The notes under the pieces: generated by a model
Told to the model about the DNA's origin: nothing
Seen by the model: only the letters and a program-made list of their open reading frames with translations
The model's database searches: none
DNA from: Bog-532 sp963828445
GTDB taxonomy: Bacteria > Actinomycetota > Actinomycetes > Streptosporangiales > Streptosporangiaceae
Assembly: GCA_963828445.1 (NCBI GenBank)
Contig: CAWHFP010000003.1
Coordinates: forward strand, 310,001 to 374,000
Length of the DNA: 64,000 nucleotides
Direction of reading: 5' to 3'
Translations under genes and position numbers: made by a program
In this document: one piece after another, positions 37,585 through 46,388 of the stretch
Position numbering within the stretch: position 1 is the first letter of the stretch
How the letters are laid out: each line of letters opens with the position of its first letter

Positions 37585-38199
37585 ATGGTGGTCCGCGCGG
37601 TGTTGTTCGACATCGGCGGGGTTTTGGAGATCACGCCGGATCTCGGAGTCGTCCCGCGGTGGGAGGACCGGCTCGGGCTGCCGGCGGGGACGCTGGGCCA
37701 GCGACTGGCCGACATCTGGGCCGGGGGCGAAGTAGGCATCGTGACCGAGGCCGACGTGAACCGGGTCCTCCGGGATCGTCTCGGGCTGGACGACGGGCAG
37801 GTCGCGGGGTTGATGGCCGACATCTGGCGCGAGTACCTGGGCACTCCGAACACCGAACTGATCGAGTATCTCCGCCGCCTGCGGCCGCGCTACAAGACCG
37901 GGATCATCAGCAACAGTTTGGTCGGGGCCCGCGAACGGGAGCAGACCGCGTACGGTTTCGGCGATCTGGTCGACGTGCTGATCTACTCGCACGAAGCGGG
38001 GATCAGCAAACCTGACCCGAAGATCTACGCCCTGGCCTGCGCCCAGCTGGAGGTGGCCCCGCCGGAAGCGGTGTTCGTCGACGACACCGAGGTCCGGGTC
38101 GAGGGTGCCCGCCGGGCGGGACTGCACGCGATCCACTACCAGGACAACGCGCAGGTCATCGGCGAGCTCAACGCTCTCCTGGCCGGCCAGGTTGGTTAG
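37585..38199 (+). CDS. HAD-superfamily hydrolase, subfamily IA
   Basis: A 204-residue cytosolic protein. Motif I is VLFDIGGVLEI, with Asp-x-Gly in place of Asp-x-Asp, as in the HAD-IA group related to the epoxide hydrolase N-terminal domain. Motif II is GIISNSL, motif III GISKPDPKIYALA and motif IV VFVDDTEVRVEGA. Loss of the second catalytic Asp suggests altered or weak phosphatase activity. The start at 37585 has GGAGG 11 nt upstream. Confidence 0.85.
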   Translation: MVVRAVLFDIGGVLEITPDLGVVPRWEDRLGLPAGTLGQRLADIWAGGEVGIVTEADVNRVLRDRLGLDDGQVAGLMADIWREYLGTPNTELIEYLRRLRPRYKTGIISNSLVGAREREQTAYGFGDLVDVLIYSHEAGISKPDPKIYALACAQLEVAPPEAVFVDDTEVRVEGARRAGLHAIHYQDNAQVIGELNALLAGQVG

Positions 38200-38254
38200 C
38201 CATGTTCACCGGCACCGCCCGGGACCGGCGACGGGGGCCAGGTAAGGTTGCCTA

Positions 38255-38902
38255 ATGACAAACCGGCGGTGTGCGCAGTGCGGGACGGTGTTCACGCCGC
38301 GCCGGGAGCACGCCCGGTTCTGCTCGCCGGGCTGCCGGGTCGGCTGGAACCATGACCACCTGACCGACGCGGTCGCCGAAGAGCGCGCGCTGGAATGGTC
38401 CCTGACCGGCATGCAGGACGTGATCGAGCAGCTGGACCTCGACCGGCCCGCGGACCCGGCGGCCGCGTTCAGCGCGGTCGCCGAGGCGGTGTGGTGGACC
38501 ACCATCATCGACGCCCGGCTGATCCGCCAGTACATGGACCTCTACGACGCCGTCCTCGACGCCCACCAGCCAGCTCAGCAGCCGATGATCGAAGGCACGC
38601 TGGCCGGGCTGCGGTTCGTGCGCAACCAGATGAGCGCGGATGAGCAGCGCCGCTTCATTGAGCCGCCCGCCAGCGTGGACAACGGGGTGGCGGTGACCGC
38701 CGCCTGGCGCTGGGCCCACCGGCCCGAACCGCCGCTGTCAGAACTGCCCGCCCACATGCAGCCGTGGGTCATGACCCGCTACCAGGCCTACGAGCAGTGG
38801 CTGGCCGACGACAGCGTGGGCCGGGTCTTCCAGCGGGCGGGCGGCTTCCTGAACCTGGCCGCCAGCCGGGTCACGGCCGACGCCCTCACCAATCTCCGGT
38901 AG
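38255..38902 (+). CDS. Zinc-finger-containing conserved protein
   Basis: A 215-residue protein of unknown function. The N-terminus is a small treble-clef-like zinc site (RRCAQCGTVFTPRREHARFC, SPGC), of the kind seen in MYND/CGNR-like DNA- or protein-binding modules. The rest is helical with conserved-looking Trp residues (AVWWTTIIDARLIRQYMDLY, WRWAHRPEPPLSELPAHMQP). No enzyme motif seen. It converges with the MFS gene, only 12 bp apart. Confidence 0.7.
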   Translation: MTNRRCAQCGTVFTPRREHARFCSPGCRVGWNHDHLTDAVAEERALEWSLTGMQDVIEQLDLDRPADPAAAFSAVAEAVWWTTIIDARLIRQYMDLYDAVLDAHQPAQQPMIEGTLAGLRFVRNQMSADEQRRFIEPPASVDNGVAVTAAWRWAHRPEPPLSELPAHMQPWVMTRYQAYEQWLADDSVGRVFQRAGGFLNLAASRVTADALTNLR

Positions 38903-38914
38903 CGGCGGCCTGCC

Positions 38915-40299
38915 TCAGGCCGCGGTCGGCTCGGCGGCCCCGCGGATCGCCTGCTCGGCGGCGGCGATGACCGCGTCCTCGCCGGAGATCTCCTCCAGGC
39001 TGCGGCCGGCGGCTCGGGCAGGACCAGCGTGAGCAGCGCGCCGAGAGCGGACACCCCGGCCGTGAGCAGCAGGGTGCCGCGCAGCCCGAGGGAGCTCTGC
39101 AGGACCGGGAACAGGAACACGCCGATGAACGCGCCGAGCTTGCCGACTCCGGCCGAGATGCCGTGACCGGTGGCGCGGACCCGGGTGGAGAACAGCTCCC
39201 CCGGCAGGACAAAGGTCGTGACGTTGGGCCCGAACTCGGTGAAGAAATAGCTGATCCCGTAGACCAGCAGGAACGGGGCGACCGTGGTGGTCATCCCGGG
39301 GACCAGCCCGATCACGGCGAAGCAGACCCCCATCAGCACGAATCCCACCAGCTGGAGCCGGCGGTGCCCGAACCGGTCCATCTTCGCGATGGCCAGCACG
39401 TAGCCCGGCACGGCGGCGACGACGAAGATCGCGAGCTGGATGGCGATGGTGGTCGTCTGGGAGGCGTTCGGCTTGATGAGGCCGATGATCTGCGGGGTCG
39501 AGATCGTGTTGCCGTAGTAGGCGTAGTCGAGCAGGAACCAGCAGCCCGCCGTCCCGGCCAGCAGGACCAGCAACCGGCGGCTGGCCAGGAAGGCCCGCAG
39601 ACCGCTGGCCGGAGCCGCCACCCGCGCGCCGGGCGGGGTCGAGCTGGCCGCCCTGGCCTGGTAGCGGGGTGGTTCGGGCATCTTGCGGCGCAGCCAGACC
39701 GCGGCGGCGGCGGGAATGGCGCCCAGGCCGAGCAGGATGCGCCAGGTCGCGGCGGGCCCGGCCCCGCCACCCAGCAGGGTCAGCGCGATCAGCGGCCCGA
39801 CCACCAGGCCGACGGCCTGGGCCGAGAAGACCAGCGCGACCATCCGGCCGCGGTTGCGGTGGTCGGCGTACTCGCTCATCAGCACCGCGCTGACCGGGTA
39901 GTCGCCGCCCACGCCGAACCCGAGCAGGAACCGGAACGCGATCAGCACGGTCAGGGACGGGGCCAGCGCCGATCCGACGGCCGCGACGACCATCAGCGCG
40001 GCCGACATCCAGTAGACCCGGGTGCGCCCGATCTTGTCGGCGATCCGGCCGAAGACCAGCGCGCCGAGGAAGGCGGCCCCGAGCATGACCGCGTTGAGCA
40101 CCGCGAGCTGGCGGGTGTCCAGGTGCCATTCGGATTTCAGCAGCGTGGACACGATGCCGATCACGAACAGGTCATAGGCGTCGGTGAAGAAGCCCATTCC
40201 GGAGACCAGCAGGGCCCGCTTGCGCAGGCCCCCCATCGATGATTCGCCGGCGGGTCCGGTCAGGGCTGGGGTCCGGGTGTCGGACACGGGCGATCCCAT
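38915..40299 (-). CDS. MFS transporter, phosphate:H+ symporter (PHS)-like (one frameshift as read)
   Basis: A 12-helix carrier of about 461 residues. GMGFFTDAYDLFVIGIVSTL (helix 1), FGRIADKIGRTRVYW (loop 2-3 motif) and LLGFGVGGDYPVSAVLMSEY resemble the PHS family of inorganic-phosphate:proton symporters. The last TM ends in LGALLTLVLPE, after which a one-base deletion near 39018 changes frame; the corrected tail is GRSLEEISGEDAVIAAAEQA and ends EPTAA at 38915. Phosphate as substrate is inferred from family resemblance. Confidence 0.85.
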
Positions 40300-40467
40300 T
40301 CATCTGCGAGAAAGCTGCCGTTAATGACAACGATGGACAGGGGGCAAGAAATCCCGTCCAGAACGGAAGCTACGCAGACCAGGCGAACATACCGCCGACT
40401 AAAAAGTGAACGGCGTATGAACTGGGAACGTCTTCGCGTCGACACTGTAGCGGCCTGGCGTGGGCCG

Positions 40468-41588
40468 CTAGCGGCTGGCCAGTACCCCGTCGAGGGGGAC
40501 GGAGTCCAGGCCGGTCGCCTCGGCCACGGCCGCGTTGACCAGGTGCCCGGCGTGGGTGTTGATGCCCAGGGCGAGGCTGGGGTCGTCGGTGCAGGCCTGG
40601 TGCCAGCCCTGGTTGGCCAGCGCGACCGCGTAGGGCAGGGTCACGTTGGTGAGGGCGTGGGTCGAGGTGTTGGGCACCGCGCCGGGCATGTTGGCCACGC
40701 AGTAGAAGACGGAGTTGTGGACCGGGTAGGTCGGGTCGGCGTGCGTGGTCGGGTGGGAGTCCTGGAAGCAGCCGCCCTGGTCGATCGAGATGTCGACCAG
40801 GACCGAGCCGGGCTTCATGCGGGCCACCAGCTCGTTGGTGACCAGGGTCGGCGCCTTGGCCCCGGGGATCAGCACGGCCCCGATGACCAGGTCGGCGTCG
40901 AGTACGGCCCGCTCGATCTCGTAGGTGTTGCTGGCCACGGTCTGCACCTGGCCGCGGTAGATCCGGTCGACGGTCCGCAGGCGGTCGATGTTGAGGTCGA
41001 GCAGCTGCACCTCGGCCTGCATGCCGGCCGCGATGGTGGCGGCGTTCAGGCCGGAGACGCCCGCGCCGATCACGACGACCTTGGCCGGGTGCACTCCGGG
41101 CACGCCGCCCATCAGCACCCCGCGGCCGCCCTGGGCCTTCATCAAGGTGGCCGCGCCCACCTGGGGGGCCAGCCGCCGGCCACCTCCGACATCGGCGCCA
41201 GCAGGGGCAGCGCCCCGTCCGGGCTCTGCACGGTCTCGTAGGCGATCCCGGTGACCTGGCGGGCCAGGAGTTCCTCGGTGAGCCGCTTGTCGGCGGCCAG
41301 GTGGAGGTAGGTGAACAGCACCTGGCCCGGCCGCATCCGGTCGTACTCCTCGGCGATGGGCTCCTTGACCTTGAGGATCAGGTCACCGGTGGCCCACACG
41401 TCGTCGGCGGTGGGGAGGGTCTGCGCGCCGGCCGCCTGGTACTCGGCGTCGGTGATCGACGAGCCGAGGCCGGCTCCGGCCTGGATGAAGACGTCGTGCC
41501 CGTTGAGCACGAGCTCCGTGACCCCGGCCGGGGTGATGGCCACCCGGTACTCGTGGTTCTTGACCTCGGCCGGAATACCGATCCGCAT
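40468..41588 (-). CDS. ald: Alanine dehydrogenase (one frameshift as read)
   Basis: NAD-dependent reversible conversion of alanine to pyruvate and ammonia; hexameric, cytosolic. The N-terminal domain reads MRIGIPAEVKNHEYRVAITP with the catalytic Lys in ILKVKEPI and His in FTYLHLAADK. One base is missing near 41176, after PMSEVAG. The NAD domain then continues (KVVVIGAGVSGLNAATIAAG, VLIPGAKAPTLV, SVLVDISIDQGGCFQD). Restoring the base gives 373 residues, the family length. It is divergent from an Lrp-type regulator, the AldR arrangement known from mycobacteria. Confidence 0.93.
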
Positions 41589-41650
41589 GATTCCTCCAGT
41601 TGCGCTCCCGGCCAGGATCGCTGCCCGATTCGGGTGATGTCACTGATAAT

Positions 41651-41663
41651 CGAACCTGGTTCG
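41651..41663. promoter_or_regulatory. Palindrome between ald and its Lrp-type regulator
   Basis: CGAACC-T-GGTTCG is a perfect 6-bp inverted repeat with one central base, in the 109-bp gap between the divergent genes. It is a plausible half of the multi-site array that AldR-type octamers bind; further copies are not obvious. Confidence 0.5.
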
Positions 41664-41697
41664 TAATTTAGTCCCGAACATGTGTCAGAATTTTAAA

Positions 41698-42207
41698 ATG
41701 AAGGTCGATGACACGGCTCCGGCGAAGCGGGTTCGCCCCCGGGTACGCGCGGACGTCAAGCTGGACGAGGCCGACCACAAGATCCTGCGCATCCTGGCCG
41801 CCGACGCCCGTACCCCCAACAACGTGCTGGCCGCTCAGGTGGGGGTGGCCCCGTCCACCTGCCTGATGCGGGTGCGGCGGCTCCAGGACGCCGGCGTCAT
41901 CCGGGGCTTCCGGGCCGAACTGGCGCCCGAGGCGCTCGGCCGGCCGCTGCAGGCCATCGTGTCGGTGCGCCTGCAGGCCCACGCGCGGGCCCGCATCGGC
42001 TCGTTCGCGCAGCGGTTCGCCGCCCTGCCCGGCGTGCTCAACGTGTACTTCCTGGCCGGGGTCAACGACTTCCAGATCCACGTGGCCGCCCGGTCATCGG
42101 ACGACCTGCGCGACTTCGTGGTCAAGAACGTGAGCGCCTCCCGCGACGTGGCCACCACCGAGACCAACCTGATCTTCGATCATTTCCCGGGCACGGTCCT
42201 GGCCTGA
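41698..42207 (+). CDS. aldR: Lrp/AsnC-family regulator (AldR-like)
   Basis: A 169-residue protein with an N-terminal HTH (DVKLDEADHKILRILAADAR, NNVLAAQVGVAPSTCLMRVR) and a C-terminal RAM effector domain (LQAIVSVRLQAHARARIGSF, GVLNVYFLAGVNDFQIHVA). In mycobacteria AldR activates ald in response to alanine; the divergent layout here suggests the same. The ATG at 41698 lacks a ribosome site, as does the upstream ATG at 41680, so the choice is open. Confidence 0.87.
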   Translation: MKVDDTAPAKRVRPRVRADVKLDEADHKILRILAADARTPNNVLAAQVGVAPSTCLMRVRRLQDAGVIRGFRAELAPEALGRPLQAIVSVRLQAHARARIGSFAQRFAALPGVLNVYFLAGVNDFQIHVAARSSDDLRDFVVKNVSASRDVATTETNLIFDHFPGTVLA

Positions 42208-42221
42208 GCGAGCACCGGCTC

Positions 42222-42251
42222 TGGACAGCGGCCAAGTGACAGTGGTAGCTT
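42222..42251 (+). promoter_or_regulatory. Promoter for a leaderless arsR-type gene
   Basis: TGGACA (42222-42227) and TAGCTT (42246-42251) with an 18-bp spacer. The GTG start of the next gene lies 6 nt beyond the -10 hexamer, where transcription should start, so the mRNA is probably leaderless. Confidence 0.6.
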
Positions 42252-42257
42252 GCGAAA

Positions 42258-42569
42258 GTGGCGACTAACGCAAGGGAATTGATCACGGTGCTCGGAGAGC
42301 CGATGCGGGTCACGATCCTGGAGCGGCTGGTGGTGGCGCCGGCCACCGCCACCGAACTCGCCCAGGACCTGCCCGTGACCCGGTCGGCGGTCTCCCAGCA
42401 CCTGCAGGTGATGAAGGCCGCCGGGCTGGTCGGTGACACACCGGCCGGGACCCGGCGCGTCTACACGGTCGATCCCGACGCGCTGGCCCTGCTGCGCAGC
42501 TACTTCGACAGTTTCTGGAACCGCTCGCTGGATAACTTCCGCCGCGCCGCCGAACGGGGAGACTCATGA
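42258..42569 (+). CDS. ArsR-family transcriptional regulator
   Basis: A 103-residue winged-helix protein: LITVLGEPMRVTILERLVVA, ELAQDLPVTRSAVSQHLQVM and a wing GTRRVYTVDPDAL. It lacks visible metal-binding cysteines. It overlaps the following SRPBCC gene by 4 nt (ATGA), the common ArsR-SRPBCC pairing, and starts with GTG on a probably leaderless transcript. Confidence 0.88.
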   Translation: MATNARELITVLGEPMRVTILERLVVAPATATELAQDLPVTRSAVSQHLQVMKAAGLVGDTPAGTRRVYTVDPDALALLRSYFDSFWNRSLDNFRRAAERGDS

Positions 42570-43396
42570 CCACGCCGCCCGCTTCCACCTCGGTCAGCAC
42601 CGACATCGACGTCGAAGCCAGCCCCGAGCACGCGTTCCGCGTCTTCACCGAGGGCATCGGCACCTGGTGGGACGAGGGCCACCACATCCTGCGGGCACCC
42701 CTGGCCGAGATGGTCTTCGAGCCCTACGTCGGCGGCCACATCATCGACCGCGGCACCGACGGCAGCGAGTGCCGGTGGGCCCGGGTCCTGGCCTACGAGC
42801 CGCCGGCCCGGGTCTGCTTCAGCTGGGACATCAACCTGCAGTGGCAGATCGAGACCGACCCCGCGCGCACCAGCGAGGTGGAGATCACCTTCACCGAGGT
42901 CAGTCCCGGGCGGACCCGGGTCGTGCTGACCCACCGGCACCTGGACCGGCACGGGGACGGCTGGGAAGGGATGCGGGCCGCGGTCGGGTCGGGCTGGAGC
43001 CTGGCCGGCTTCGCCAAGGCGGCCGGTCAGCCGTTCAGCGGGGTCGCGCTCGGGAACGCGCTCCCGGTCGTCACCGACGAAACCATGCGGTCCCGGCTGA
43101 CCGGCACCAAGCCCTACACCGTGGTGGTGCTGCGGACGACCGCGGCGTTCGCCCGCCCCGCCTGCGACGACCTCATCTGGGAGCACGGGCGGCGCAACAT
43201 GGCCCTGGTCGAGGCGGGGCTGCTGTCGGTGGTGCTGCCGGTGGCCGACGACACCGACACCGCCGGCTACGGCGTGTTCAACGCCGATCTCGGCACCACC
43301 CGCCGTCTCATGGACGACGATCCCGGCGTCCGGGCCGGCATCTTCACCGCGGAACTGCACCCGGTGCGCGGCTTCCCCGGAGCCAGCCTCCCGTAA
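42566..43396 (+). CDS. SRPBCC (AHSA1-like) protein fused to a YciI-like domain
   Basis: Two domains in 276 residues. Residues 1-155 are an AHSA1/START-like fold (IDVEASPEHAFRVFTEGIGT, FEPYVGGHIIDRG, VTFTEVSPGRTRVVLTHRHL-type strands). Residues about 175-270 (KPYTVVVLRTTAAFARPACD, GVFNADLGTTRRLM, ELHPVRGF) resemble the small alpha+beta YciI/dimeric barrel fold. A hydrophobic ligand or reactive intermediate is likely handled, but none can be named. Translationally coupled to its ArsR regulator. Confidence 0.82.
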   Translation: MTTPPASTSVSTDIDVEASPEHAFRVFTEGIGTWWDEGHHILRAPLAEMVFEPYVGGHIIDRGTDGSECRWARVLAYEPPARVCFSWDINLQWQIETDPARTSEVEITFTEVSPGRTRVVLTHRHLDRHGDGWEGMRAAVGSGWSLAGFAKAAGQPFSGVALGNALPVVTDETMRSRLTGTKPYTVVVLRTTAAFARPACDDLIWEHGRRNMALVEAGLLSVVLPVADDTDTAGYGVFNADLGTTRRLMDDDPGVRAGIFTAELHPVRGFPGASLP

Positions 43397-43431
43397 CGGT
43401 TTGGAATGGCGTTCAGGCGGCAGTACCGCTC

Positions 43432-44529
43432 ATGGGTTCATTGCCGTGGAGTGCCGCTGGGTGGCGCCGCATCGTGACGGCCTTTCTGGTGCTGAAACTC
43501 GGCGTACTGACCTTCAATATGATCCGGTTTCCGGTTTTGCGCCGCCGGCCGGCTGGCGGCGCGCGGCCGGCCGTCTCGCTGCTCGTGCCGATGCGCGACG
43601 AAGCCACCCGGCTGGCCGCCTCGGTCCCGGCGATGCTGGCGCAGGAGACCGACGAGATCATCCTGCTCGACGACGAGTCCACCGACGGCACCGGGACGCT
43701 GGCCCGGTCGCTGCTTTCCGGGCATCCCCGCGCCCGGGTCATTGACGGTGTTCCGGCCCCGCCCGGCTGGGTCGGCAAGAGCTGGGCCTGCCACCAGCTG
43801 GCCAGCAGGGCCGCCGGACCCCTGCTGGTCTTCTGCGACGCCGATGTGCTGCTGGCCGAGGGCGCCATCGATGCCGCCATCGCGGAGATGCAGGCCCAGC
43901 GCGCGGACGTCTTCTCGGTCTTCGCCCGGCAGATCACCTGCTCGCTGGGTGAGCACCTCATCACGCCGCTGATCGACGACGTCCTGCTGTGTTTCCTGCC
44001 CTTCTGGCTGCTGTCGGCCGACGTGCCCCAGGCCGCGACGGCCAGTGGCGCGCTGCTGGTGTTCACCCGGCCGGCCTACGACCACCTCGGCGGTTTCGCC
44101 GCCGTCCGCGGTGAGATCACCGAAGACGTGGCGATGGCCAGGCGGACGCGGAAGGCCGGGCTCAAGCTGGGCCTGGCCCTGGGCGGCCAGCAGGTGGCGA
44201 CGCGGATGTACCGCGGCTACCGCGAGGTCCGGGCCGGAATGTCACGCGGCCTGCTGCCGGTGACCGGTGGCTCACGGACCCGCCTCGCGCTCGGGGCCGG
44301 ATGGCACCTGGTGGTGTACACCCTGCCCTGGGTGCTGGCGCCGCGGCGGCGGGCGTGGCTGGTCCCGCTGGTGCTGGGCGTGGCCGAACGGGTCCTGGTC
44401 GAGATCAAGACCGAGCGGCGGGCGGTCGGGCAGGCCGTGCTGACGCCGCTGTCGCCCATTGCCGCGGTGCCCATCGTGGCCCGGTCGTTGCGGGGGAATC
44501 CGCACTGGAAAGGGCGGCGCTACCCGTGA
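43432..44529 (+). CDS. Membrane-associated family 2 glycosyltransferase
   Basis: A 365-residue GT2 enzyme with an N-terminal hydrophobic anchor (IVTAFLVLKLGVLTFNMI), the GT-A domain (VSLLVPMRDEATRLAASVPA, EIILLDDESTDGTG, the metal-binding DxD as FCDADVLLAEG, and the acceptor/catalytic region RGEITEDVAMARRTRKAG) and two or three C-terminal membrane helices. Its form resembles carotenoid- or hopanoid-type glycosyltransferases acting on lipids. It is followed within 13 nt by a cytochrome P450 and then a polysaccharide deacetylase. Confidence 0.85.
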   Translation: MGSLPWSAAGWRRIVTAFLVLKLGVLTFNMIRFPVLRRRPAGGARPAVSLLVPMRDEATRLAASVPAMLAQETDEIILLDDESTDGTGTLARSLLSGHPRARVIDGVPAPPGWVGKSWACHQLASRAAGPLLVFCDADVLLAEGAIDAAIAEMQAQRADVFSVFARQITCSLGEHLITPLIDDVLLCFLPFWLLSADVPQAATASGALLVFTRPAYDHLGGFAAVRGEITEDVAMARRTRKAGLKLGLALGGQQVATRMYRGYREVRAGMSRGLLPVTGGSRTRLALGAGWHLVVYTLPWVLAPRRRAWLVPLVLGVAERVLVEIKTERRAVGQAVLTPLSPIAAVPIVARSLRGNPHWKGRRYP

Positions 44530-44542
44530 CCGAGGCCCGCTC

Positions 44543-45661
44543 ATGACCCTGCCGGAGCCTCGCACCGCGTACGGCGTCGGTCATATCAGCCGCTGGGGCT
44601 GTGACCCGCTGGCCCTGATCGAGGAGGGCGCCCAGCTGGGACCGGTGTTCAGGCTGCGACTGTGGCGGCCGGCCGTGCTGGGGTACTCGCCGGGCTGGAA
44701 CCGCTTCGTGCTCAGCGACATCAGAACGTTCCGCAGCCGGGGCAGCATGAGCGACCTGTCCCCCTACCTGAACACCGGCGTCGTCCAGCTCGACTCACCC
44801 GAACACCGGCGGCGCCGCCGGGAGCTCAACCCGGCGTTCTCACACGGCTCCGTCCGCGCTCTGACCGGCCAGATCGCGGACGTGGTGGCCCGGAGCCTGC
44901 CCTCGGGGCCCTTCGACGCGGTGGCGTGGTCGGCCGCCCTGATGCGCGAGATCCTCGAGGCCACGTTGCTCGGTGGCCGGGTCCGGCCGGGGCTGCTGGC
45001 CAGCTTCCTCGACCCGCTGGACCGGGCGCTGCCCGCCCCGTTCCTGCGGCGGCCGGTGCTGTTCCGCCGGATGAACGCGGCCATGCGGGACTGCATCAGG
45101 CACGCCCCGGCCGGGACGCTGACGGCGGCCTTCCGGGCGCTGCCCAACGGGCCGGAGGAACTGCGGGTCGCGCTGAGCGCCGGTTACGACACCACGGCGC
45201 ACACGCTGGCCTGGCTGCTGGGCCACGTGGCCCAGCAGCCGGAACTACTGGCCGCCAACGGCCACGCGGCCGTGATCAACGAAGTCCTGCGGCTGTACCC
45301 GGCAGGCTGGGTGGGCAGCCGACGCTGCACGGCCGATGCCGAGTTCGGCGGGCACCGCATCCGGCGCGGAACCCTGGTGCTGTACAGCCCCTATCTGACC
45401 CATCGCGATCCGCGGCTCTGGGCCGAGCCACTGAGCTTCCGGCCCGAGCGCTTCGCGGACGGTGCCGAAGCCTGGAGTTTCATACCGTTCGCCGCCGGCG
45501 AGCGCACCTGCCTGGGACGGTCGTACGCCCAGTTGGTGCTGAGCACGGTCCTGGAGGTGCTGGCCGGGAACGATCTGCGCTTCACCGCCGGGACCATGCG
45601 CCCCCGCGCGGGCCTCACCCTCCGCCCGGCCGGCCCCTTGTACCTGGAGCTGAACCGGTGA
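44543..45661 (+). CDS. Cytochrome P450
   Basis: A 372-residue monooxygenase, slightly short for the family. The heme loop FAAGERTCLGRSYA carries the axial Cys, the K-helix motif is INEVLRLYP (ExxR), and the I-helix reads LSAGYDTTAHTLAW. The fold start (VFRLRLWRPAVLGYSPG) and the meander are recognisable. No ferredoxin or reductase gene is adjacent, so electrons come from elsewhere. Its stop overlaps the start of the deacetylase (GTGA), so the three genes GT2-P450-deacetylase form one unit. Confidence 0.9.
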   Translation: MTLPEPRTAYGVGHISRWGCDPLALIEEGAQLGPVFRLRLWRPAVLGYSPGWNRFVLSDIRTFRSRGSMSDLSPYLNTGVVQLDSPEHRRRRRELNPAFSHGSVRALTGQIADVVARSLPSGPFDAVAWSAALMREILEATLLGGRVRPGLLASFLDPLDRALPAPFLRRPVLFRRMNAAMRDCIRHAPAGTLTAAFRALPNGPEELRVALSAGYDTTAHTLAWLLGHVAQQPELLAANGHAAVINEVLRLYPAGWVGSRRCTADAEFGGHRIRRGTLVLYSPYLTHRDPRLWAEPLSFRPERFADGAEAWSFIPFAAGERTCLGRSYAQLVLSTVLEVLAGNDLRFTAGTMRPRAGLTLRPAGPLYLELNR

Positions 45662-46374
45662 CGCTGCTGGCCAGCTGCGCCGTGGTCACCGCGAGCGCCC
45701 TCGCGCGCCGGAGGGCCGGGAACGCGGCCAGCGCGCCCGTCCGCTACCGGCTGTTCCCGGGCCTGTCCGGCTTCGGCGACCCCGGGCACGTCGCGCTCAC
45801 CTTCGACGACGGCCCCGATCCGGCCAGCACCCCGGCGGTCCTGGACGTGCTGGCCGAGTGGAACGTGCGGGCGACGTTCTTCATGCTCGGGTCGATGGCC
45901 GCGGCCGCACCCGGGCTGGCCCGCGAGGTGGCGGCGGCCGGGCACGAGATCGCCATCCACGGCTGGGGGCACCGCGCGCTGGCCTTCGGCCGTCCCGCGA
46001 CGGTCGACCGCGATCTGGCCCGGGCCCGCGACACGGTGGCCGGGATCACCGGGCAGGTCCCGGCCTGGTTCCGCCCTCCCTACGGAATCCTGCCCGGCGG
46101 TGCGGCGGCCGCCGCGCAGCGGCTGGGACTCCGGCCGCTGCTGTGGACATCCTGCGGGTGGGAGTGGGAACGCGGGGCCACACCAGCATCCGTCTTCGCG
46201 GCGCTGCTACGAACCCTGGACGGCGGCGGCACCGTCCTGCTGCACGACTCCGACCGGTACGCACGGCCGGGCAGCGCCCGGGCGGCCCGGACGGCGGTGC
46301 CAGCGCTGCTGGCCAGCTGTTCCGGCCGCGGCCTGACCGTCGGGACCGTCGCCGGGCACGGCCTGCGGTCGTGA
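45658..46374 (+). CDS. Polysaccharide deacetylase (NodB homology domain)
   Basis: A 238-residue carbohydrate esterase family 4-type protein. The first NodB motif is VALTFDDGPDP, with the catalytic and metal Asp; the metal-binding His pair is in IAIHGWGHRAL; motif 3 is WFRPPYG; the C-terminal motif is VLLHDSD. The N-terminus (LLASCAVVTASALARRR) may be a short membrane anchor rather than a cleaved signal. Coupled to the P450, it could deacetylate the sugar that the upstream GT2 adds, perhaps an N-acetylhexosamine on a lipid; that is inference. Confidence 0.88.
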   Translation: MTLLASCAVVTASALARRRAGNAASAPVRYRLFPGLSGFGDPGHVALTFDDGPDPASTPAVLDVLAEWNVRATFFMLGSMAAAAPGLAREVAAAGHEIAIHGWGHRALAFGRPATVDRDLARARDTVAGITGQVPAWFRPPYGILPGGAAAAAQRLGLRPLLWTSCGWEWERGATPASVFAALLRTLDGGGTVLLHDSDRYARPGSARAARTAVPALLASCSGRGLTVGTVAGHGLRS

Positions 46375-46388
46375 GCGGCGGTCAGGCC

